DNA of 64,000 bases. Source: Streptomyces phaeofaciens. GTDB taxonomy: Bacteria > Actinomycetota > Actinomycetes > Streptomycetales > Streptomycetaceae. The stretch lies in contig NZ_BMSA01000024.1 of the NCBI RefSeq assembly GCF_014648915.1, forward strand, positions 117,741 through 181,740, read 5' to 3'. The notes below the pieces were generated by a model. The model was not told the DNA's origin. It made no database searches and worked only from the letters and a program-made list of their open reading frames with translations. Below are positions 34,738-42,314 of this stretch, piece by piece; position 1 is the stretch's first letter, and every line of letters begins with the position of its first letter. A program made the translations under genes and the position numbers.

Positions 34738-34818
34738 ATGACTCACGCCTGCGCCCTGGCTCGCGCTCCTCCCTGTCCGTCTGTTCTGGAGGTGCCCTGT
34801 GCTCAACGCCTCACATGA
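34738..34818 (+). CDS. 26-residue leader peptide overlapping rep
   Basis: ATG at 34738 preceded by AAAGGAC seven bases upstream; codes for MTHACALARAPPCPSVLEVP plus six residues, and stops at 34818, 20 bases inside the rep gene. The rep GGAGGT lies within this ORF. Three cysteines and three prolines in 26 residues. The arrangement suggests translational coupling or attenuation of rep; expression is not proven. Confidence 0.45.
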   Translation: MTHACALARAPPCPSVLEVPCAQRLT

Positions 34819-36256
34819 GGTGACTTCATCGACTTTCCGCTCCGCTGAGCTGGAGCGTGAGAAGCGTCTGCGGCTGTTGTCCGATGCCGATCGGGGCATT
34901 GTCCGCCTTGCGCACGATCCCCTGTTTCCGCGCTTGCTGGAGCAGATCAAAGCCATCGGGGGTTGTGCCCATCCGGTCTACCTTTCCGGCTCCACCGTCA
35001 CCTCCGACGCCCTGACGGGTGAGGTGATCTCGTCCTACTCGACGGCCGGAGAACCGGGCGAGCGGCTGGCCGTCCGCTGCCGCAACCGCCGCGCCTCGGT
35101 CTGCGCGCCGTGCGCCTACCTGCATGCGGGCGACACCTATCAACTGATCCGGGCGGGCCTGTCCGGCGGCAAGAACGTCCCCGAAAGTGTTCGTGACCAG
35201 CCTCGTCTGTTTGTCACCCTGACGGCTCCCTCGTTCGGGCCCGTCCACCGCTCCCGCGACGGCAAGCGGTGCCGACCGCGCAGGGACGGCGGCGTATGCG
35301 AGCACGGGCGTCCCGTCGGCTGCGGCCTGGTCCACACCGAGGATGACCCCGCACTGGGTCGCCCGCTGTGCGCGGACTGCTACGACTACGTGGGACACGT
35401 GCTGTGGCACGCGCACGCAGGGAGGCTGTGGGATCGGTTCACCACCGCCGCACGGCGTCACCTGGCCTCCGCCGCGGGGATACCGCGCTCACGTCTCCGT
35501 GACCACCTGGTGGTGTCCTTCGCGAAGGTGGCCGAGTACCAGAAGCGGGCCGCCATCCACTTCCATGCCGTGGTCCGCCTCGATGGTCCGGCCGGCCCCG
35601 GCACACCACCCCCGCGCTGGGCCACGACCGAGCTGCTGACCGAAGCCGTACTCACGGCTGCCTCGTCGGCGAACGTACGGGCCGCGGAATCGTGCGCCTA
35701 CGGGGACGCGCTCCTCGTCTGGGGGAAGCAGCTGGACGCGCGGCCGATCCGGGCCTTCGAGGGCGGTGAGGGGCCGACCGATGACGCTGTCGCCGCCTAC
35801 GTGGCCAAGTACGTCTCCAAGGGCACCGCCGAAACCGGCGCCGGACTGGACTACCGCGTATCAGGTCCGGACGACATCGCCGCCGCGGTCGTCGCGCCCC
35901 ACGTACGGGCTCTGATGGCCACTTGCTGGCGCTTGGGCGGTCTGCCCGAACTGGAACACCTCAGGCTGCGGTCATGGGCTCACAGCCTCGGATACCGCGG
36001 TCACGTCCTCACCAAGACCCGTCGCTACTCGACGACGTACGCGGCGTTGCGTGATGAACGAGCCGCGTACCGTCGCAGCGACACAGAGCCGACCGACGAC
36101 CCGGCCTTGATCACTGAGTCGAGCTGGCGCTACGTCGGTTCCGGCTACACCCCCGGCGCTGCCGGACTCGCCGCCGGAATCGCCGAAGACCTGGTCATGA
36201 GCCGTCAGCTTGCCCGTGAAGCGGCGGAAGACGAGGCGCGGGGGTGGGAGCTGTGA
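34799..36256 (+). CDS. RepSA-type rolling-circle replication initiator
   Basis: 485 residues. A Zn-binding region (CRNRRASVCAPCAYLHAGD) precedes HUH-endonuclease motifs: FVTLTAPSF at residue 138, AAIHFHAVVRLD with H254 and H256, and YVAKYVSK with Y334, K337 and Y338. Such proteins nick the double-strand origin and start rolling-circle replication of the excised element, as RepSA does in pSAM2. GTG start with GGAGGT. The stop overlaps the excisionase start (GTGA). Confidence 0.88.
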   Translation: MLNASHEVTSSTFRSAELEREKRLRLLSDADRGIVRLAHDPLFPRLLEQIKAIGGCAHPVYLSGSTVTSDALTGEVISSYSTAGEPGERLAVRCRNRRASVCAPCAYLHAGDTYQLIRAGLSGGKNVPESVRDQPRLFVTLTAPSFGPVHRSRDGKRCRPRRDGGVCEHGRPVGCGLVHTEDDPALGRPLCADCYDYVGHVLWHAHAGRLWDRFTTAARRHLASAAGIPRSRLRDHLVVSFAKVAEYQKRAAIHFHAVVRLDGPAGPGTPPPRWATTELLTEAVLTAASSANVRAAESCAYGDALLVWGKQLDARPIRAFEGGEGPTDDAVAAYVAKYVSKGTAETGAGLDYRVSGPDDIAAAVVAPHVRALMATCWRLGGLPELEHLRLRSWAHSLGYRGHVLTKTRRYSTTYAALRDERAAYRRSDTEPTDDPALITESSWRYVGSGYTPGAAGLAAGIAEDLVMSRQLAREAAEDEARGWEL

Positions 36257-36438
36257 GGGGTGGCAGCAACCTGCTCATGACGCCGGACGAGGCCGCGACG
36301 CAACTCGGCGTGACGAAGCGGGTTCTCATGGACTCCTACCGGCGCTGGGGCATCCCGTACCTGAAGGTCGGCAAGCATGTCCGGTTCCGAACGCGGGATC
36401 TTCACAACTGGGTTGAGGTGCGAATGCGGCACGGCTAG
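36253..36438 (+). CDS. xis: excisionase-type small HTH protein
   Basis: 61 residues with a MerR/excisionase winged helix: TPDEAATQLGVTKRVLMDSY and IPYLKVGKHVRFRTRDLHNW. Sits between rep and int, the standard position for xis in this element family, where it steers the integrase to excision. GTG at 36253 overlaps the rep stop. Confidence 0.82.
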   Translation: MRGGSNLLMTPDEAATQLGVTKRVLMDSYRRWGIPYLKVGKHVRFRTRDLHNWVEVRMRHG

Positions 36439-36485
36439 CCTGATGATCCGTCACTAACCAATCAACATGCGGAGGTTCAACAAGC

Positions 36486-37733
36486 GTGGCGACCATCAAG
36501 AAGGAAGACTGTTCGTGCCCCCGGCGTAAGAAACCGACGTGCCCGCACAAGCCGTACCGGGTGTCGTACCGGGAACCGGGCGGCAGGGCGGGCAAGCCGC
36601 GGCAGGTGTCGTTCAAGAAGCTCGAAGACGCGGAAGCCTTCGCAGTCAAGGTCGAGCGGGACAAGGACCTGGGGACGTACATCAACCCCAAGGCGGGACA
36701 GCGCACCTTCCAACAGGTCTGGCGCGAATGGGTCGAGGCGGGAACTCTCGAAGAGTCCTCGAAGAGGAACTACCAGAGTGTCTACGACAACCACTACGGG
36801 CCGTTCTTCGGGAACAAACCCATCGGCAGCATCACGCCGACGATCATCCAGGAATGGGAGGCGGACCAGAAGGAGCGCGGATACAAGGAAAACGGAATCA
36901 ACGGACGTAAGAACGTCCTGTCGTCTGTTTTCAACTACGCGGTAGCCGCCGAGATCATCGGCCGAAATCCGTGCAAGAAGGCGAACCCTCGTAGACGCTC
37001 AGGGCAGCAGATCACGCCGGTGACCGACGACGACATCCCGACCATGGAAGAGGTGCTGGGGATCATCGCGGAAGCTCCGAAGCTCATCCGCGCCGGATTC
37101 TGGGCCATGGCGGGCTGCGGGATGCGCCCGGGAGAGTCCTTGGCGCTGTCGGACGAGTCCATGGACTGGGAGCGCAGCGTCCTCGCTGTGGATCACCAGG
37201 TATCCGCCTACGGGTGCCAGGAAATCTCCGGCTATCGGCGTGGTGTGAAGAGGGGTACGAAGCATCGCGCCTTCGAGCAGGCGCGGAAGACGCCGGTGCC
37301 CGAATCAATCAACGAGATCTTCAATGATCACATCGACACCTTCGAGACATGGGGGGATCGGGGCTGGTTCTTCGAATCGCCCAGGCTGAACGACCGCCAC
37401 CCGTCGTACGACTGGTTCCTGGACCAGTTCAAGGCGGCGGCGAAGCTGGCCGGTACCCCGCAGTACACCCCGAAGAGCTTCCGGCACTTCTTCGTCTCCG
37501 AGGCCATCCACGCTCAGATCCCGCTCTTCGAGGTCGCGGCATGGGTCGGGCACCGAACCACCAGGACGACGGAACTGGTCTACGGCCACCTGGTCCGCCG
37601 GGCCATGGACCGGGGCGCCCGCACCATGCACAACCGCCTGGGGCTCAAGCTGGAGCCCTTCAAGGGCCTGATCGTCCCGCCCTCGCTGACGCCCGCGGAG
37701 GACGATATCGAGGACTGGGACGACGTGGCGTAG
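36486..37733 (+). CDS. int: tyrosine site-specific integrase
   Basis: 415 residues. N-terminal cysteine motif (CSCPRRKKPTCPHK), SAM-like core-binding domain (FQQVWREWVEAGTLEESSKR), then the catalytic domain: R214 in GCGMRPGESLAL, K330-x-x-R333 in TPKSFRHFF (a lysine where histidine is usual), H356 in WVGHRTTRTT and nucleophile Y366 in LVYGHL. It catalyses recombination between attP and the tldD site. GTG start. The gene ends 60 bp from the tldD stop and 320 bp from the attR core, the usual int-att neighbourhood. Confidence 0.92.
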   Translation: MATIKKEDCSCPRRKKPTCPHKPYRVSYREPGGRAGKPRQVSFKKLEDAEAFAVKVERDKDLGTYINPKAGQRTFQQVWREWVEAGTLEESSKRNYQSVYDNHYGPFFGNKPIGSITPTIIQEWEADQKERGYKENGINGRKNVLSSVFNYAVAAEIIGRNPCKKANPRRRSGQQITPVTDDDIPTMEEVLGIIAEAPKLIRAGFWAMAGCGMRPGESLALSDESMDWERSVLAVDHQVSAYGCQEISGYRRGVKRGTKHRAFEQARKTPVPESINEIFNDHIDTFETWGDRGWFFESPRLNDRHPSYDWFLDQFKAAAKLAGTPQYTPKSFRHFFVSEAIHAQIPLFEVAAWVGHRTTRTTELVYGHLVRRAMDRGARTMHNRLGLKLEPFKGLIVPPSLTPAEDDIEDWDDVA

Positions 37734-37793
37734 GAGGTTCGCTGTGGCGACGTGCGGACCTGGTGCAGACTTCGGGCCGGTTCGGCCGACCCC

Positions 37794-39320
37794 TCAGGTA
37801 CGGCCGGACTCGTTCGAGGTGTTCAGGATGTTCACACTCCGAAACAGTGCGGAGGGGCACCCGTGAGACACGGCAGCGACCTGCCCCGGTTGGGCCTTTC
37901 CGCAGTTGAAAGCCCCTCCTAGCACGTAAGTCTGGGGGCCTCCGACGCCCTCCATGGAGCCCCAGAACTGGGGGGTGACTCCCTGGTATGCAAAGTCCCG
38001 GACCTGCCCAGCGAGGCGGCCGTTCCGGATCATGTATGCCCTCTGACCCGTAAACTGGAAGTTGTAGCGCTGCATGTCGATGGACCAGGACCGGTCCCCG
38101 ACGACGTAGATGCCCCGGTCCACGCTTCCGATGAGGTCCTCGGTCGACATCCCGGCCGGGTCCGGCCGCAGCGACACGTTCGCCATGCGCTGCACGGGCA
38201 CGTGCCCGGGGGAGTCGGCGAAGGCGCAGCCGTTGGACCGCCCGAGGCCGGTGAGCTTCGCGATCCGCCGGTCCAGCTGGTAGCCGACGAGCGTGCCGTC
38301 CTTCACCAGGTCCCAGGACTGCCCCTCGACGCCCTCGTCGTCGTAGCCGACGGTCGCCAGACCGTGCTCGGCGGTGCGGTCACCGGTGACGTTCATCAGC
38401 TCCGCGCCGTACTTCAGCTTGCCGAGCCGGTCGAAGGTGGCGAAGGAGGTGCCGGCGTAGGCGGCCTCGTAGCCGAGCGCGCGGTCCAGCTCGGTGGCGT
38501 GGCCGATGGACTCGTGGATGGTCAGCCACAGGTTGGACGGGTCGACGACCAGGTCGTACAGGCCCGGGTCGACGCTCGGCGCCCGCATCTTCTCGGCGAG
38601 CAGCTCCGGGATCCGCTCCAGCTCGTCGTCCCAGTCCCAGCCGGTCCCGGTGAGGTACTCCCACCCCCGTCCGACGGGCGGCGCGATCGTGCGCATCGAG
38701 TCGAACTCGCCGCTCGACTCGTCCACCGACACGGCCGTCAGCGCCGGGTGCAGCCGCACCCGCTGCTGGGTGGTGACCGTGCCCGCCGTGTCCGCGTAGA
38801 ACTTGTTCTCGTGCACGGTGAGCAGCGAGGCGTCGACGTGGTTGATCCCGTCGGCCGCCAGCAGCCGCGCGCTCCACTCGGCGAGCAGCGCCGCCTTCTC
38901 CTCGTCGGGCACGGTGAACGGGTCGATCTCGTAGGACGACACCCAGGTCTTCTCGGCGTGCACCGGCTCGTCCGCCAGCTCCACCCGCTCGTCCGACCCG
39001 GCCGCCTTGATCACCTGCGCCGACAGCTTCGCCATCGCCACGGCCTGCGAGGCGACCTTGGCGGCCGCGTCCATCGTGAGGTCCACGCCCGACGCGAACC
39101 CCCAGGTCCCCCCGTGCACCACCCGCACCGCGTATCCGAGATCCGTCGTGTCCGACGACCCGGCCGGCTTGGCGTCCCGCAGCCGCCACGAGGCGCTGCG
39201 CACCCGCTCGAACCGGAAGTCGGCGTGCTCGGCCCCGAGCGCACGCGCGCGGGCGAGGGCGGCGTCGGCGAGGGCCCTCAGCGGTAGCGCCAGAAATGAC
39301 TGATCGACCTCATGGGCCAC
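37794..39320 (-). CDS. tldD: TldD metalloprotease, C-terminus supplied by the integrated element
   Basis: 508 residues. Zn-binding HESIGH (H269-H273) with LDRALGYEAAYAGTSFATFD downstream, and the C-terminal VGGPQTYVLGGAFNCGKAQP. TldD is the catalytic subunit of the TldD/TldE protease. The crossover lies at about residue 421 (NFQF): codons before it are host sequence, those after it belong to the element and use a less GC-biased codon set. The protein is full length and keeps all conserved C-terminal motifs, so integration did not disrupt it. GTG start with GGGGAGG. Confidence 0.92.
   Translation of the reverse strand: MAHEVDQSFLALPLRALADAALARARALGAEHADFRFERVRSASWRLRDAKPAGSSDTTDLGYAVRVVHGGTWGFASGVDLTMDAAAKVASQAVAMAKLSAQVIKAAGSDERVELADEPVHAEKTWVSSYEIDPFTVPDEEKAALLAEWSARLLAADGINHVDASLLTVHENKFYADTAGTVTTQQRVRLHPALTAVSVDESSGEFDSMRTIAPPVGRGWEYLTGTGWDWDDELERIPELLAEKMRAPSVDPGLYDLVVDPSNLWLTIHESIGHATELDRALGYEAAYAGTSFATFDRLGKLKYGAELMNVTGDRTAEHGLATVGYDDEGVEGQSWDLVKDGTLVGYQLDRRIAKLTGLGRSNGCAFADSPGHVPVQRMANVSLRPDPAGMSTEDLIGSVDRGIYVVGDRSWSIDMQRYNFQFTGQRAYMIRNGRLAGQVRDFAYQGVTPQFWGSMEGVGGPQTYVLGGAFNCGKAQPGQVAAVSHGCPSALFRSVNILNTSNESGRT
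38053..38063. other. attR core of the integrated element, inside tldD
   Basis: AACTGGAAGTT, identical to 30898-30908. The four outer bases on each side of GGA form a dyad (AACT/AGTT). To the right the sequence is host tldD; to the left it is the element's substitute 3' end. Confidence 0.8.
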
Positions 39321-39578
39321 GAGGGCCTCCCCTTGTCACGGTTGCCGAGATGGGTTCGTGTCGCAGTGAATCATGCAGGGCCGACACACCGTCATCCAAC
39401 GGATTCGGCCGTCCCCGCGCCCTCGCGCCGACTGTAGGAATCCGACAGCCAGCCCTGCGAGCCACTGTCGGTGCCCGAATGTCCCCGTGCCGGAGGAGAC
39501 CGATAGGTTTCGAGGTAAACCGCCTGCCGTCCAGGTTCCGGGCGGATGTGTTCAGACCCCTATCGAAAGGGTGATCCG

Positions 39579-40283
39579 TTGAGCCGCTCGGTTCTCGTCA
39601 CCGGAGGAAACCGGGGCATCGGCCTCGCCATCGCCCGCGCGTTCGCCGATGCCGGCGACAAGGTCGCGATCACGTACCGCTCGGGCGAGCCCCCGGCCGG
39701 CTTCCTGGCCGTGAAGTGCGACATCACGGACTCGGAGCAGGTGGAGCAGGCATACAAGGAGATCGAGGCCGAGCACGGCCCGGTCGAGGTGCTGATCGCC
39801 AACGCCGGCGTCACCCGGGACCAGCTCCTGATGCGCATGTCCGAGGAGGACTTCACCTCGGTCATCGACACCAACCTCACCGGCACCTTCCGTGTGGTCA
39901 AGCGCGCCAACCGCGCCATGCTGCGCGCCAAGAAGGGCCGTGTCGTCCTGATCTCCTCGGTCGTGGGGCTGCTCGGCTCCGCGGGACAGGCCAACTACGC
40001 CGCCTCCAAGGCCGCCCTTGTCGGCTTCGCGCGTTCCCTCGCCCGTGAGCTGGGCTCGCGCAACATCACTTTCAACGTCGTCGCTCCCGGCTTTGTCGAC
40101 ACCGACATGACCAAGGCGCTCACCGACGAGCAGCGCACGGGCATCGTCTCGCAGGTGCCGCTCGGCCGGTACGCCCAGCCGGAGGAGATCGCCGCGACGG
40201 TGCGGTTCCTCGCCTCGGACGACGCCTCGTACATCACTGGAGCCGTCATCCCCGTTGACGGCGGACTGGGAATGGGTCACTGA
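39579..40283 (+). CDS. fabG: 3-oxoacyl-ACP reductase FabG
   Basis: 234 residues, SDR. TGGNRGIG near residue 8, NAGVTRDQLLMRMSEEDF, catalytic Ser in VLISSVVGLLGSAG and Y-x3-K in YAASKAALVG, ending ITGAVIPVDGGLGMGH. NADPH-dependent reduction of 3-oxoacyl-ACP in type II fatty-acid synthesis. TTG start at 39579 preceded by GAAAGGG; this gives the 234 residues usual in Streptomyces. An ATG at 39546 in frame is an alternative. Five bases separate it from fabI. Confidence 0.92.
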   Translation: MSRSVLVTGGNRGIGLAIARAFADAGDKVAITYRSGEPPAGFLAVKCDITDSEQVEQAYKEIEAEHGPVEVLIANAGVTRDQLLMRMSEEDFTSVIDTNLTGTFRVVKRANRAMLRAKKGRVVLISSVVGLLGSAGQANYAASKAALVGFARSLARELGSRNITFNVVAPGFVDTDMTKALTDEQRTGIVSQVPLGRYAQPEEIAATVRFLASDDASYITGAVIPVDGGLGMGH

Positions 40284-40288
40284 TCACC

Positions 40289-41056
40289 ATGAGCGGAATT
40301 CTCGAGGGCAAGCGCGTCCTGATCACCGGTGTGCTGATGGAGTCCTCCATCGCGTTCCACACCGCCAAGCTGGCCCAGGAGCAGGGTGCCGAGATCATCC
40401 TGACCGCGTTCCCGCGGCCCACCCTGACCGAGCGCATCGCCAAGAAGCTGCCCAAGCCCACCAAGGTCATCGAGCTGGACGTCACCAACGACGAGCACCT
40501 CGGCCGCCTCGCGGACATCGTCGGCGAGGAGCTGGGCGGCCTCGACGGCGTCGTCCACTCCATCGGCTTCGCGCCGCAGGACGCCCTGGGCGGCAACTTC
40601 CTCAACACGCCGTTCGAGTCGGTGGCCACGGCCATGCACGTCTCGGCGTACTCCCTGAAGTCGCTCACCATGGCCTGCCTGCCGCTGATGCAGAACGGCG
40701 GCTCGGTCGTCGGTCTCACCTTCGACGCGCAGTACGCCTGGCCGCAGTACGACTGGATGGGCCCGGCCAAGGCCGCCCTGGAGGCCACCAGCCGCTACAT
40801 GGCGCGTGACCTGGGCAAGCAGAACATCCGCTGCAACCTCATCTCGGCGGGCCCGATCGGCTCCATGGCCGCCAAGTCCATCCCGGGCTTCGCCGACCTG
40901 GCCGCCGTCTGGGACAGCCGCTCCCCGCTGGAGTGGGACCTCAAGGACCCCGAGCCGGCCGGCCGCGGTGTCGTCGCCCTGCTGAGCGACTGGTTCCCGA
41001 AGACCACGGGCGAGATCATCCACGTGGACGGCGGGCTGCACGCCATCGGAGCCTGA
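40289..41056 (+). CDS. fabI: enoyl-ACP reductase (FabI/InhA type)
   Basis: 255 residues. The FabI signatures are present: GVLMESSIAFHTAKLAQEQG with the atypical nucleotide loop, HSIGFAPQDALGGNF, and the catalytic Y-x6-K in QYDWMGPAKAALEATSRYMA, then AGPIGSMAAKSIPGF. NADH-dependent final reduction of the elongation cycle; the same enzyme class as mycobacterial InhA. In operon with fabG, followed by a 46-bp perfect palindrome. Confidence 0.95.
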   Translation: MSGILEGKRVLITGVLMESSIAFHTAKLAQEQGAEIILTAFPRPTLTERIAKKLPKPTKVIELDVTNDEHLGRLADIVGEELGGLDGVVHSIGFAPQDALGGNFLNTPFESVATAMHVSAYSLKSLTMACLPLMQNGGSVVGLTFDAQYAWPQYDWMGPAKAALEATSRYMARDLGKQNIRCNLISAGPIGSMAAKSIPGFADLAAVWDSRSPLEWDLKDPEPAGRGVVALLSDWFPKTTGEIIHVDGGLHAIGA

Positions 41057-41077
41057 CGCCCGCACGGCACGACGACC

Positions 41078-41123
41078 GAAGGGTGAGGGCCCGCGCCACC
41101 GGTGGCGCGGGCCCTCACCCTTC
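41078..41123 (+). terminator. terminator after fabI
   Basis: Perfect 23-bp inverted repeat beginning GAAGGGTGAGGGCCCGCGCC, 21 bp after the fabI stop. No unpaired loop is visible at the centre (ACCGGT). Confidence 0.9.
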
Positions 41124-41230
41124 ACCCGTTCGGCCCACCTGGCCGGGCGGCGGAGGCCTCTCACCAGGCACGCTGGAGTACGCGTTCACCCACGCGCTTC
41201 CCTCCCCAGCTCTGCCGAGGAGGTTCCCTT

Positions 41231-41563
41231 GTGCGCCTGTTCCGTAGTCTCGCCCCAGTGACCGCAGCCGCCGCCCTCGTCCTCTGTCTGCCGTACGAGG
41301 CGCTGTCCCACCCGCGCGCCGAGCGGCCCGAGCCGTTCGGCGCGGAGTGCCGCACCGTCGTCCGCGGCTCCCACGTCGTCGCCTACTGCCACAACCCCTA
41401 CGCCGAGACCGACCGGGTCCGGCTGCACATCGAGTGCGACCGCTGGTGGGACCTCGACACCGACGGCGCCCCGGCCGACGCGGGACCCGCCGTGACCGTA
41501 CGACTGTCCGGCCGCTGCTGGAAGGAGGTCCGCTCGGCCTGGGTCAGTCACCAGAAGGGCTGA
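41231..41563 (+). CDS. small secreted protein, 110 residues
   Basis: Signal peptide (LFRSLAPVTAAAALVLCLPY) and a mature domain of about 85 residues with four cysteines (FGAECRTVV, AYCHNPYAE, HIECDRWWD, SGRCWKEV), probably two disulphides. A similar fold is seen in small Streptomyces secreted proteins with no known role. GTG start after AGGAGG. Ends overlapping the 3' end of the convergent GntR-family gene by 20 bp. Confidence 0.75.
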   Translation: MRLFRSLAPVTAAAALVLCLPYEALSHPRAERPEPFGAECRTVVRGSHVVAYCHNPYAETDRVRLHIECDRWWDLDTDGAPADAGPAVTVRLSGRCWKEVRSAWVSHQKG

Positions 41564-42233
41564 ACCGTCCCGGGCGGCACAGGAACGGGTAGCCGGCCGC
41601 CTCCGCCGCCGCCGTCTCCGTGTCGCCCGCGCGGATCGCGTCCACCAGCCGCGCGTGGTCCATGTGCGTCTCCGGCGTCAGCTCCTCGCCGACGTCGTCC
41701 CGCAGCCAGTCCCGCAGCACCTCGCCCAGGTCGGCGTACATCGCCGTCATGACGTCGTTGTGGGAGGCGGCCACCACCGCCAGGTGGAAGGTCGCGTCCG
41801 CCGTCACGAACGCCTCCGTGTCGCCCGACGCCCACGCCTCCTCCCGCCGCACCAGGAGCGCGTCCAGCTGCTTGAGGTCCTTCTCGGTGCGCCGCCCGGC
41901 CGCCAGCCGGGCCGCGCTCGACTCCAGCGTGGCGCGCAGTTCGGCGATGTGCCGGGGGTCGGCGTCCGCGAAACGGTGGTGCATCACGCCCGCCAGCTCG
42001 CTGGTCGCCACGACGTACGTGCCCGAACCCTGCCGGATGTCCAGCAGGCCGTTGTGCGCGAGCGCGCGGACGGCCTCGCGGACCGTGTTGCGGGCCACGC
42101 CCAGCTGTTCGACCAGCTCGGGCTCGGTGGGGATGCGCGAGCCGACCGGCCACTCGCCCGAGGTGATCTGGGTGCGCAGCGCGGCGATGACCTGTTCGGA
42201 CAGCGCCGAGCGGCGGGGATGGCTCAGGGGCAT
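41544..42233 (-). CDS. FadR/GntR-family transcriptional regulator
   Basis: 229 residues. Winged-helix DNA-binding domain (IPTEPELVEQLGVARNTVRE, LLDIRQGSGTYV) and an FCD effector domain (ADATFHLAVVAASHNDVMTA, HMDHARLVDAIRAGDTETAA) whose histidines and aspartate usually hold a metal and a carboxylate ligand. Divergent from the MFS gene; a dyad between the two genes is its probable operator. ATG at 42233 with GAAGGTG. Confidence 0.88.
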   Translation of the reverse strand: MPLSHPRRSALSEQVIAALRTQITSGEWPVGSRIPTEPELVEQLGVARNTVREAVRALAHNGLLDIRQGSGTYVVATSELAGVMHHRFADADPRHIAELRATLESSAARLAAGRRTEKDLKQLDALLVRREEAWASGDTEAFVTADATFHLAVVAASHNDVMTAMYADLGEVLRDWLRDDVGEELTPETHMDHARLVDAIRAGDTETAAAEAAGYPFLCRPGRFSPSGD

Positions 42234-42277
42234 GGCACACCTTCGCACGGGCGGAGCGGGGAAGGCGTACCCGGGGA

Positions 42278-42308
42278 TGGACAACCAATCATCCCATGAT
42301 TCTATGAT
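42278..42308 (+). promoter_or_regulatory. promoter and operator for the MFS gene
   Basis: TGGACA-like -35 at 42278-42283 and TATGAT -10 at 42303-42308; the ATG follows six bases later, as in leaderless transcripts. The dyad ATCAT-CCC-ATGAT (42288-42300) lies between the two boxes, a position where a bound repressor would block RNA polymerase. Confidence 0.6.
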
Positions 42309-42314
42309 GTCGGC

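Larger units (their letters stand above)
30909..38052. mobile_element. integrative element (AICE/AIME type) inserted within tldD
   Basis: About 7.15 kb between two copies of an 11-bp core. Contents in order: control region, a 42-residue membrane protein, XRE-type regulator, four small ORFs, RepSA-type initiator, excisionase and tyrosine integrase next to the right junction. This is the gene set of pSAM2-like actinomycete integrative elements, but no FtsK/SpoIIIE-like transfer gene is present, so it is at most mobilisable. Base composition is visibly less GC-biased than the flanks, with pyrimidine-rich stretches. The right end carries a substitute tldD 3' end. Confidence 0.85.

Noticed and set aside
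34201..34741. Plus-strand ORFs upstream of rep (136 and 123 residues)
   Set aside because: Low-complexity, frame-inconsistent codon use and overlap with each other; no homologous motif seen.
36244..36252. Upstream GTG start for the excisionase
   Set aside because: The GTG at 36253 overlaps the rep stop in the usual coupled manner and gives the expected length.
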